Of a stretch of DNA of 64,000 bases, positions 19,079 to 25,604 are shown piece after piece. Below the pieces are notes generated by a model that saw nothing but the letters and a program-made list of their open reading frames with translations, ran no database searches and was not told where the DNA came from. Numbering within the stretch: position 1 is the stretch's first letter; the number at the start of each line of letters is the position of its first letter. The position numbers were made by a program, and so were the translations under genes. This DNA comes from Gelidibacter mesophilus DSM 14095 (GTDB taxonomy: Bacteria > Bacteroidota > Bacteroidia > Flavobacteriales > Flavobacteriaceae), in contig NZ_AUHD01000014.1 in the NCBI RefSeq assembly GCF_000423005.1, positions 33,920 to 97,919 of the forward strand. Direction: 5' to 3'.

Positions 19079-19666
19079 ATGTTAGACAACATAAAAAACA
19101 TCACCTTTAAAACACTTTCCAAAGCTTGGGCTACTTTGTTGGAAATCAATTATGATTACCAGTTCAAAGATGGCACCTGGAAACGTGTTTCTAGAGAAAG
19201 TTATGATCGCGGACATGGCACCGGAATTTTATTATATAATGTAGAAAAAGGGACGATTATTTTAACAAAACAATTCAGGATGCCAATTTACCATACCAAC
19301 AAAGATGAAGGTATGTCTATTGAAGTCTGCGCTGGGGCTATAGATGATAATGATTTACCAGAATCTACTATAATTAGAGAAGTGGAAGAGGAAGTAGGAT
19401 ATAAGGTTAAAGAGGTTAAAAAGATAATGGAAACTTATATGTCTCCTGGCGCCTTAACTGAAAAGATGTATTTATTTGTTGCGCGCTATTCAGAGGATAT
19501 GAAAGTCAGTGAAGGCGGAGGATTGGCAAGCGAACATGAAGAAATTGAAGTGATGGAAATACCTTTTTCGAAAGCCTTAAAAATGATGGAATCTGGAGAG
19601 ATTTTAGATGCGAAAACGATTATTCTGTTGCAATATGCTCAGATAAATAGTTTAATTAAGAATTAA
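19079..19666 (+). CDS. NUDIX hydrolase, NudK/GDP-mannose or ADP-ribose pyrophosphatase-like
   Basis: 195 residues. The NUDIX box is GAIDDNDLPESTIIREVEEE followed by VGYKV (consensus GX5EX7REUXEEXGU, with Asp/Asn variation at the front). The N-terminal YDRGHGTGILLYN and the late MSPGALTEKMYLF match the NudK/ADP-ribose pyrophosphatase group. It probably splits a nucleoside diphosphate sugar in the cytosol. The last codons and stop lie inside a TTAAGAA tandem repeat. It sits in the middle of the AAA ATPase cluster, so it may process a nucleotide made or used there. Confidence 0.85.
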   Translation: MLDNIKNITFKTLSKAWATLLEINYDYQFKDGTWKRVSRESYDRGHGTGILLYNVEKGTIILTKQFRMPIYHTNKDEGMSIEVCAGAIDDNDLPESTIIREVEEEVGYKVKEVKKIMETYMSPGALTEKMYLFVARYSEDMKVSEGGGLASEHEEIEVMEIPFSKALKMMESGEILDAKTIILLQYAQINSLIKN

Positions 19667-19699
19667 GAATTAAGAATTAAGAATTAAGAATTAAGAATT
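19656..19699 (+). repeat. Heptanucleotide tandem repeat (TTAAGAA)x6
   Basis: Six perfect TTAAGAA units plus TT. The first units encode the last residues and the stop codon (19664-19666) of the NUDIX gene. Because every reading of the array soon meets TAA, slippage would not extend the protein. Confidence 0.92.
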
Positions 19700-19710
19700 G
19701 TTTTTCTTTA

Positions 19711-19746
19711 GAAACAAGAAACAAGAAACAAGAAACAAGAAACAAG
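19711..19746 (+). repeat. Heptanucleotide tandem repeat (GAAACAA)x5
   Basis: Five perfect GAAACAA units plus G, 11 bases after the TTAAGAA array. It runs straight into the GC-rich palindrome at 19747. Confidence 0.92.
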
Positions 19747-19806
19747 CCTGCCCGTCCGCAGCGAAGCGAAGGCGGGAAACAAAAAGAGATTCCCACTTTC
19801 ATGGGA
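19747..19806. repeat. GC-rich REP-like palindromes before the DUF6638 gene
   Basis: CCTGCCCGTCCG and AGGCGGG form the arms of an imperfect palindrome (19747-19776) related, in opposite orientation, to that at 16986-17007. TTCCCACTTTCATGGGAA (19790-19807) follows. The ATG inside this last palindrome (19801) is in frame with the DUF6638 gene but is more likely part of the repeat than a true start. Confidence 0.6.
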
Positions 19807-19812
19807 AATAAT

Positions 19813-21048
19813 ATGGAAAAACTAAAAGCAGCGCATTTATTTAGAAACGATCTCATCCCCATTAGCGGGAAATTGGTAGAGCGTTACAATCAGTGCCTAA
19901 AAAAATTAGGTCTGACTGTAACAAAGCTCACCAGTTTTTCAATTGACGGATTAGGGTGGAGCCCTGAGATTGCTGAAGAGAAAAAGGAAATCCACTATCT
20001 TAATAATGGAGAGGCCAATCCAAATGCGATTATCATCACGCCTCTTCAAAAAGGGAAACCAGTATATGTTCCTTTTCATACTTTTGATAGAGATATGATG
20101 CAACATATTTTTCGCAATCATGGTGATAGAATCAATGATATTACAAGAGATTGTGCCATTTGTGTGGATTTTGACCAATATATAGATGCATTTTATGAAC
20201 CATTGGATGTATTAAAATATAAGGATATTTCCATTAGCTTTAAACTGATCAACGATTTGGACAAAGTTCAAAAGCTACAGTTTCAGCTGGTTGATACATT
20301 TAAGCAAGGGAACAATTTTATTGATGAAAATTTACATCAGCAACTGTTGGATTCGGCAAAGACCTACGGCGACCTAAGACATCGAAATTTAGAGCTTCAT
20401 GAGTTGTATTTCTCAACGGATTCTTTTTACACCCGTGCGTTTAACGGAGTTTTTGTTTTACGTGATTTTATAACGCCAATTGTTGTTTTCGAAGATGAAA
20501 AATGGCACAAAGAAGCCATAAAGGACACCTCACATGACGTACTGATCTATCACATTTCACAACCAGAATTGATGGATAAACTACGAGATCATTTGATTAT
20601 TGAATATGATTTAGACGCCGTTGTGAAAACTCCACGTTATGAACGTATTAAAAAATTTATGTTTTCTCAATTATTGAAGGAACCCCAACATCCTATAAAA
20701 GATATTTTAGATGATAAGGTATTGTTTAAAGGATATTTGAACAAACTGTCCATTGAAAATCGAAAAAAAGTAATGAGTGTTGAATTGTACCTCGAAAAAA
20801 TGGAAGTCAACAATCAGCATAAATTGGCAGATATTGTTGATGTTGAGCTTTTTGAGGCCTTACATCAACCACATTCGTCCTTAAATGCAAAACATCAAGA
20901 TTTAATTTGGAAATTGCTGGTTAATATCTCGTCTTTAGATGTGTTGTTCATGTATTGGTACGACAAAGAACAATTTTATAAAAATTATAAAGATTGGGAT
21001 GATTCATTGAAAGATTGGGTAATTGGAACGATTCGTAACAATATATAA
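19813..21048 (+). CDS. DUF6638-family protein
   Basis: 411 residues from the ATG at 19813 (MEKLKAAHLF); an in-frame ATG four codons earlier lies inside a palindromic repeat and is not preferred. Soluble, no signal peptide, no catalytic motif that I recognise. I believe it matches DUF6638, found in Bacteroidota. Features: DITRDCAICVDFDQYIDAF near residue 115 and a helical C-terminus with DVLFMYWYDKEQFYKNYKDW. Probably another partner of the AAA ATPase cluster. Function unknown. Confidence 0.78.
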   Translation: MEKLKAAHLFRNDLIPISGKLVERYNQCLKKLGLTVTKLTSFSIDGLGWSPEIAEEKKEIHYLNNGEANPNAIIITPLQKGKPVYVPFHTFDRDMMQHIFRNHGDRINDITRDCAICVDFDQYIDAFYEPLDVLKYKDISISFKLINDLDKVQKLQFQLVDTFKQGNNFIDENLHQQLLDSAKTYGDLRHRNLELHELYFSTDSFYTRAFNGVFVLRDFITPIVVFEDEKWHKEAIKDTSHDVLIYHISQPELMDKLRDHLIIEYDLDAVVKTPRYERIKKFMFSQLLKEPQHPIKDILDDKVLFKGYLNKLSIENRKKVMSVELYLEKMEVNNQHKLADIVDVELFEALHQPHSSLNAKHQDLIWKLLVNISSLDVLFMYWYDKEQFYKNYKDWDDSLKDWVIGTIRNNI

Positions 21049-21054
21049 AGTAAG

Positions 21055-21082
21055 AAGTTGAAAGCACGAAGCATGAAGTTTT
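21055..21082 (+). repeat. Left flank of an imperfect inverted repeat pair
   Basis: Contains GAAAGCACGAAGCATGAAG. Its reverse complement is approximately present at 21538-21565, on the other side of the four-helix-bundle gene; the two arms share the core GAAGCATG and neighbouring AAGTT/AAG blocks. Confidence 0.5.
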
Positions 21083-21104
21083 ATATCTTTATGATTAAAA
21101 AAGC

Positions 21105-21458
21105 ATGCAGTTTAAATTTGAAAATTTATTGATTTGGCAAAGAGCAATGGATTTAGGTGAAGATATGAATCAATTGGCTTATAAGTTTCCTAAAGAAGAG
21201 TTGTATAATTTGTCGTCACAAATTAGAAGAGCAGCCGACTCAGTCGCATTAAATATTTCAGAAGGTTCTATTCTACAGTCTGATGCAGAATATAGAAAGT
21301 TTTTAGGCTATGCAATTCGATCAATTGCTGAAGTGGTGACCTGTTTACACAAAGCCAATAGAAGAAATTATATGACTGATGATAGTTTCTTAAAATATTA
21401 TAAGGCCTGTTTTGATTTAATGAATATGACGATTGCTTTCAGAAATAGAATAAATTAG
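21105..21458 (+). CDS. Four-helix-bundle protein (23S rRNA intervening-sequence type)
   Basis: 117 residues, all helical. Motifs FENLLIWQRAMDL at the N-terminus, LSSQIRRAADSVALNISEGS (about 40-59) and a C-terminal helix pair match the TIGR02436/S23 family, first seen inside 23S rRNA intervening sequences and otherwise scattered singly through Bacteroidota genomes. Molecular role unknown; related structures form pentamers with a basic surface. It separates the DUF6638 and membrane-protein genes of the AAA cluster and is bracketed by imperfect inverted repeats, so it looks like an inserted cassette and not a cluster member. Confidence 0.88.
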   Translation: MQFKFENLLIWQRAMDLGEDMNQLAYKFPKEELYNLSSQIRRAADSVALNISEGSILQSDAEYRKFLGYAIRSIAEVVTCLHKANRRNYMTDDSFLKYYKACFDLMNMTIAFRNRIN

Positions 21459-21537
21459 AAATGAGGTATGGAGAATTAAAATCAAAACTCTTGTCTTCAA
21501 TTACTTACAATTATAAATAAATATAAATCCTTTACTT

Positions 21538-21565
21538 AAAGCTCCATGCTTCAAGCTTCAAACTT
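21538..21565 (-). repeat. Right flank of the imperfect inverted repeat pair
   Basis: CTCCATGCTTCAAGCTTCAA is close to the reverse complement of the sequence at 21055-21082. It ends 6 bases before the ATG of the next gene, so the leader of that gene is formed by this repeat. Confidence 0.5.
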
Positions 21566-21571
21566 TTAATT

Positions 21572-22096
21572 ATGACCTTAGAAATTATCGTTTTCATCGG
21601 CTCAATACTATTTGGAATCCTGCTTTACTGGCGCGAATCTACTGGTAACGGATTGTTTCGTTTTTTCAATAAAATGATGTATTCCAAAAAACTTCAAATG
21701 TCACCAATGGATCCTACAGGGTTTCTATACCAGCAAAAATTTATTTTACGTTTGGTGTTCATTTCTATGATTTTTCTTGTGGGAATTTTAATTGCGCGCT
21801 TTTTGATTCCAATCGATATTGCGACTATTTCAGTGTTTGCTTCGAGTATAGTAGGCACACTTTTAGGGACTTATATTGGCGGATTTATTTTAAAATCGGA
21901 AAAGGTCATTGATGAACATAGTGAGTCCTTTGAAGAGAAATTTGACAATGTTATTGACCAGGGAAGGGATTTTGTTCAAGATATCAGATCTAGAGATCCA
22001 AAAGTCGTAGAAGAAGCGAAAAAAGAAATTGAAGAAGATCCTGAATTACCAAAAAAGAGTGCTAGAGAACGATTGAAGGATAAAGGACTAATGTAA
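21572..22096 (+). CDS. Three-helix inner-membrane protein of the AAA cluster
   Basis: 174 residues. Predicted membrane helices at about 4-20 (IIVFIGSILFGILLYW), 52-74 (LVFISMIFLVGILIARFLI) and 78-101 (TISVFASSIVGTLLGTYIGG). A strongly charged cytosolic tail of about 70 residues follows (ERLKDKG near the end). No family recognised. The charged tail facing the cytosol would suit it as a docking site for the cluster's cytosolic coiled-coil or ATPase. Confidence 0.75.
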   Translation: MTLEIIVFIGSILFGILLYWRESTGNGLFRFFNKMMYSKKLQMSPMDPTGFLYQQKFILRLVFISMIFLVGILIARFLIPIDIATISVFASSIVGTLLGTYIGGFILKSEKVIDEHSESFEEKFDNVIDQGRDFVQDIRSRDPKVVEEAKKEIEEDPELPKKSARERLKDKGLM

Positions 22097-22167
22097 AATT
22101 AGAATTCTCGATTGAAGATTGACGATTTTTGATTGAGGACTAGGGAGTGAAATTTTATTTTTATTTT

Positions 22168-22210
22168 GACAACAGACAACAGACAACAGACAACAGACAA
22201 CAGACAACAG
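22168..22210 (+). repeat. Heptanucleotide tandem repeat (GACAACA)x6
   Basis: Six perfect GACAACA units plus G, ending 6 bases before the ATG of the last cluster gene. Identical unit, up to phase, to the array at 19034. The array is open in the gene's frame from a TTG at 22166, so slippage could in principle alter an N-terminal extension if that TTG were used. Confidence 0.93.
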
Positions 22211-22216
22211 AAAAAA

Positions 22217-23914
22217 ATGATAAAGAACTATTGGAATAGAGGAAGCAGACAAAAAACCATCACTATTATCGGCGCTTTGGTTTTACTATTACTATTGTTT
22301 TTCCTTCGTGATGATTACCAACCGTTTCTATTGTTTATAAGAAAATTCTTTTTTATAATTTTAGTGATTGGTTTGGTATTGTTTTTTGGGTTGCGAAGTT
22401 TTAGAAACTCCGTTGGGGTTGGGCGTCGCATAGGTGTTTTAGCACTTTTAATTTTGTTTTTTGGTGTGCTTTATGTTGTTGGTTGGCATTTTAAGATGTA
22501 CGATTACATGAAAACTTACAATGTTTTTAAAGACTTAAATAAAGTGGAGATTAATGAGTTGCCACTGACCCAAAACGAACGCATTCAGCCCTTACGAAAT
22601 ATTTTTTCTATGGCCAATGAATCGGTTGGGGAGACCAAAGATGTGTCTTTGCCCCATTTAGTGAGGGTAGATGGCGAAAACAAATGGACCATGGCCATTC
22701 AGCCTTCAGAAAAATACACCATGCAGCAAATCAGCGAGAATACCGAAGAGATATTCTCGGTTTCCAGTACGTCACCATTTCCAAGGTTTTCCAGTGAAAA
22801 TCGGATTCCTGTAACTTTTTCTATTGGAGAATCCTTGAAATTCAGTCGCAATACCTACAATGCTGTGGTGCAACGTTTCAATATTTTTCAGTTGTTTACT
22901 ATGGAACCTAGTGATACGTTTTATATGAAAAACGATTCTGGAGATTGGGTAGAAGTGGTAAGTTTGATCAAATGGAAAGGTTTCTTTTTCCCATATCCTA
23001 CATTTGGTGGCGTGATGGTTATTGACAGTGGAAAACACGATTTTAATGATTATGTAGAACGTGTTTTGATTGGAAAAGGTACCTACATCAGTGCTGAACA
23101 AATGAAAAACCATCCATTTTTGACCAAGCAGAATACGTTGTCAGAAAAGGTATCACGGTTGCAAGCAGAATCGTTAAAATTTTTGGGCGGATTTACGGAT
23201 CCGTTACCATGGAAAATGCAAACTGCCGTAAAAATTCCAGATATGCCAGATGATCAAAATGAACAGCCTTTTGTGACCGATTTCAATTTTAGTGATGTGG
23301 ATACCAAAACCTACAGCGGCTTGTACCATTGGTTCGGATTGGAGCCCATTGGGGAAGAACGCACTAGTTTAGCTTACAGCGTCTTTGTTCCGGCAGATGG
23401 TACCGACAAATTGTTCTATTATGATCATGCTGGCAAAAAACAAGGATATGCAGGAGTTTCTGCAATGCCATTAAAAATGATTGAATCACGTAAAGAATAT
23501 GATTGGTCGGTTAATAAACCTGTTGAGTTTAGACCTTATATTAAAGATATTGCAGGTAGGAGACGCATGTTCTTTTTAGGTACTGTCTCTGCTGTAAAAG
23601 AAGACTCGAAAAAGTTTGATGGTTCTGCAACTCCCGATTTGGCCCTGATTGATAGCGAATATCGCGATGTTATCTGGATTGATGTGAAACACCCTAGTCA
23701 ATGGGATAAAACCGTTTACGATCAATTAAATGAAGCTTGGAGAGCCAGTGAAGGTATTGGTTATTTTTATGATGAAGTCAAAAACACATCTGATTTGGAC
23801 ATGATGCAAAGGGAAATGGATTCTATTAATGCCATACCAAAAGTTAACGCCAATGACGTTGAGATTAACAGATTACAAAGTCGGATTGATTCTTTGAAAT
23901 CGGTGGGAAATTGA
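22217..23914 (+). CDS. Inner-membrane protein with large soluble domain, last gene of the AAA cluster
   Basis: 565 residues from the ATG at 22217; a TTG 17 codons upstream would translate the GACAACA repeat and is rejected. Three membrane helices near the N-terminus (about 15-32, 41-60 and 70-90) are followed by some 470 residues of mixed alpha/beta sequence without membrane segments. No signal peptide and no known domain; distinctive stretches are PFPRFSSENRIPVTFSIGES and FTDPLPWKMQTAVKIPDMP. The C-terminal 30 residues look like a short coiled coil (INRLQSRIDSLKS). Probably the periplasmic or cytosolic effector end of the cluster. Confidence 0.75.
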   Translation: MIKNYWNRGSRQKTITIIGALVLLLLLFFLRDDYQPFLLFIRKFFFIILVIGLVLFFGLRSFRNSVGVGRRIGVLALLILFFGVLYVVGWHFKMYDYMKTYNVFKDLNKVEINELPLTQNERIQPLRNIFSMANESVGETKDVSLPHLVRVDGENKWTMAIQPSEKYTMQQISENTEEIFSVSSTSPFPRFSSENRIPVTFSIGESLKFSRNTYNAVVQRFNIFQLFTMEPSDTFYMKNDSGDWVEVVSLIKWKGFFFPYPTFGGVMVIDSGKHDFNDYVERVLIGKGTYISAEQMKNHPFLTKQNTLSEKVSRLQAESLKFLGGFTDPLPWKMQTAVKIPDMPDDQNEQPFVTDFNFSDVDTKTYSGLYHWFGLEPIGEERTSLAYSVFVPADGTDKLFYYDHAGKKQGYAGVSAMPLKMIESRKEYDWSVNKPVEFRPYIKDIAGRRRMFFLGTVSAVKEDSKKFDGSATPDLALIDSEYRDVIWIDVKHPSQWDKTVYDQLNEAWRASEGIGYFYDEVKNTSDLDMMQREMDSINAIPKVNANDVEINRLQSRIDSLKSVGN

Positions 23915-24007
23915 TTCAACAATAGTCATTCCGCAATTAGAAAATTAGAGTTTTCAGATTTTGTCTTTGAAAAGCTCAGTCTCCAAGAATCTGAAAGGTT
24001 TTTTTAT

Positions 24008-25483
24008 CTATCCAAATCGCTTCTGTAAATCTGCAACAACCATTTCAGTCTGCTTGTTTTTGTTTTTTCGTTCCAGTAGTATTGGTGGCGCTTGTCTTAC
24101 TTTACAATCGGCAATGGCACAGCGCTCGCAGGTCACCCCAACATCTTGCGACTTTATTTTTGGATCTTTTAGGAAAGCGAGTTTCCGTTGCAATTGTTTG
24201 TTCATTAATAAACCAATGCTGATACTTCTGTAGTGATGCTCTCTAAAAGGATCCTTTGTTGCGGAGGATAATACCAGGTATTGCATCCCATCATCAGGAT
24301 AGTTTGAAATCTGCAAATCAAAGACATGATCTTCTTTTGTGTTACTAATGGTTTTTAGAACTTTTAAGGAAACCCAACGTCGGCAATAATGCTCATTCGT
24401 TTCATTGGCGCGCGGCGAATGTTGGTGTGCCAAATGCAATTCTTTCTTGAGATGAAATCGTTCACTGCCTGCACGATGTGTAAAGCGTAAAAAAAACAAA
24501 TCCTGAAGATTGAATTCTTTGGGAAGCACATTGGTCAAGCGTTGGTAAAAGGATTCTGGAGATGCGTTAAAACCATCGATAATTTTTAAAAGTAGGGCTT
24601 CATCAAATGTTTCTTTTTCAAATAACGTGGATAATTGTGCTGTAATTGTTGCTTTAGGTAAAAGAAGGGCGCCTGCAAAATAAGAGGCATAAAAATTATT
24701 CAGAACTTGGTCAAAATTTTCGAATTTGATCCAGGAAAAGGTGTAAAGACGTTCTTTATACTGTAAATAATTATAGGCAATTTCTTTTGCATATATAAAC
24801 GTGCGTTGTGCATCATCCATTTGGTTGGCGAGCAAAAGTGTCTTCGTTTTTGGAACAAAAACGGAGCGTAAGGTGTCTAAAGATTGATGTTTGTCCAATT
24901 CAGTTTCATTAAATGAATAGCCGTATTCCTCAATGAGAATTTCCTTTAATTCGCTGGAATCAATTGGTTTTTCCAAATCAATTTGGTAGGCTTCAGCAAA
25001 CTTTAAAACGGCCTGTTCAATTTCTTCAAAATAATTATGATTGGCCTGCTGAAAGGATCGTACAGAAGCTAAATAAAAACTTTCCCGACTAAAATTATAA
25101 TTCTGCGCAATTTCAATGATCGTACTTATAAAGGCATTGACCTTTGCTGGTGCATTGGAGACGATATCGATGAGCGTACTTTCTTGTATTCCAAAGAGAT
25201 CCAATGGAATTTCCTTTAAAATTTTTGACTTTAAAATATCACCAATAGGAGCGAGGTTTTTGTCAAGCTTTAAAGAGACCATTTGATCGTAAGGCACTTC
25301 TAACTTTTCTGAAAGAATGGCAATTTTATCGGGTTTTGGATATTTTTTTCCCTTTTCAATTTCGTTTAAATAGGACTTTGATAGTCCTGATAATTTGGAT
25401 AGTCCAAAGAGAGAAAGGTTCCTTTCAGTCCTTATCTGCTTTAGCTTTAGTCCAAAAATGAGTTTGATATAGTCTTCTTCCAT
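24008..25483 (-). CDS. XRE-family regulator with ImmA/IrrE-like domain (RamB/ScfR type)
   Basis: 491 residues. N-terminal Xre helix-turn-helix (residues 8-60: LKQIRTERNLSLFGLSKLSG, then LSKSYLNEIEKGKKYP). A middle region resembles the degenerate IrrE/DUF955 peptidase fold, with no HExxH zinc motif seen. The C-terminal domain (DUF2083-like) has a Cys cluster at C452, C455 and C460 (CERCAIADC). Actinobacterial RamB of this architecture controls acetate and glyoxylate-shunt genes through TTTGCnAA-like sites. Here the gene is divergent from aceB-aceA with TTTnGCGAA sites between them. I infer it senses a short-chain acyl-CoA or acetate signal and also controls itself. Confidence 0.85.
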   Translation of the reverse strand: MEEDYIKLIFGLKLKQIRTERNLSLFGLSKLSGLSKSYLNEIEKGKKYPKPDKIAILSEKLEVPYDQMVSLKLDKNLAPIGDILKSKILKEIPLDLFGIQESTLIDIVSNAPAKVNAFISTIIEIAQNYNFSRESFYLASVRSFQQANHNYFEEIEQAVLKFAEAYQIDLEKPIDSSELKEILIEEYGYSFNETELDKHQSLDTLRSVFVPKTKTLLLANQMDDAQRTFIYAKEIAYNYLQYKERLYTFSWIKFENFDQVLNNFYASYFAGALLLPKATITAQLSTLFEKETFDEALLLKIIDGFNASPESFYQRLTNVLPKEFNLQDLFFLRFTHRAGSERFHLKKELHLAHQHSPRANETNEHYCRRWVSLKVLKTISNTKEDHVFDLQISNYPDDGMQYLVLSSATKDPFREHHYRSISIGLLMNKQLQRKLAFLKDPKIKSQDVGVTCERCAIADCKVRQAPPILLERKNKNKQTEMVVADLQKRFG

Positions 25484-25488
25484 AAGAA

Positions 25489-25517
25489 CAAATATAATCG
25501 TTTTTTGCGAATATCAA
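25489..25517 (-). promoter_or_regulatory. Promoter of the RamB-like regulator
   Basis: On the minus strand TTG (25515-25517), 18 bases, then TATATTTG (25489-25496). The -7 box ends only 5 bases before the ATG, so the transcript would be nearly leaderless. Operator site 1 (25503-25511) lies between the two boxes, which suggests autoregulation. Confidence 0.5.
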
Positions 25518-25553
25518 TTTTTAGCGAATAAAATTATTTAGCGAACGTTCGCT
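25503..25553 (+). promoter_or_regulatory. Triple operator TTTnGCGAA with 17-bp period
   Basis: TTTTGCGAA at 25503, TTTAGCGAA at 25520 and TTTAGCGAA at 25537: same orientation, starts exactly 17 bp apart. The third copy is part of a perfect 14-bp palindrome AGCGAACGTTCGCT (25540-25553) that touches the -33 box of aceB. Likely binding sites of the divergent RamB-like regulator. Confidence 0.6.
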
Positions 25554-25583
25554 TGTTTTTTTAAAAAGTTATTTCTATCATTG
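25553..25583 (+). promoter_or_regulatory. aceB promoter
   Basis: TTG (25553-25555), 20 bases, TATCATTG (25576-25583; one mismatch to TAnnTTTG). The ATG of aceB follows 22 bases after the -7 box. The -33 box overlaps the operator palindrome. Confidence 0.5.
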
Positions 25584-25604
25584 TACTATCAAAATAACAA
25601 CATT

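Noticed and set aside
19801..19812. ATG four codons before the DUF6638 start
   Set aside because: It falls inside the TTCCCACTTTCATGGGAA palindrome; MEKLKAAHLF from 19813 looks like the true N-terminus.
22166..22216. TTG start 17 codons before the last AAA-cluster gene
   Set aside because: The extension only translates the GACAACA repeat (TTDNRQQ units); the ATG at 22217 opens directly onto the membrane-protein sequence.
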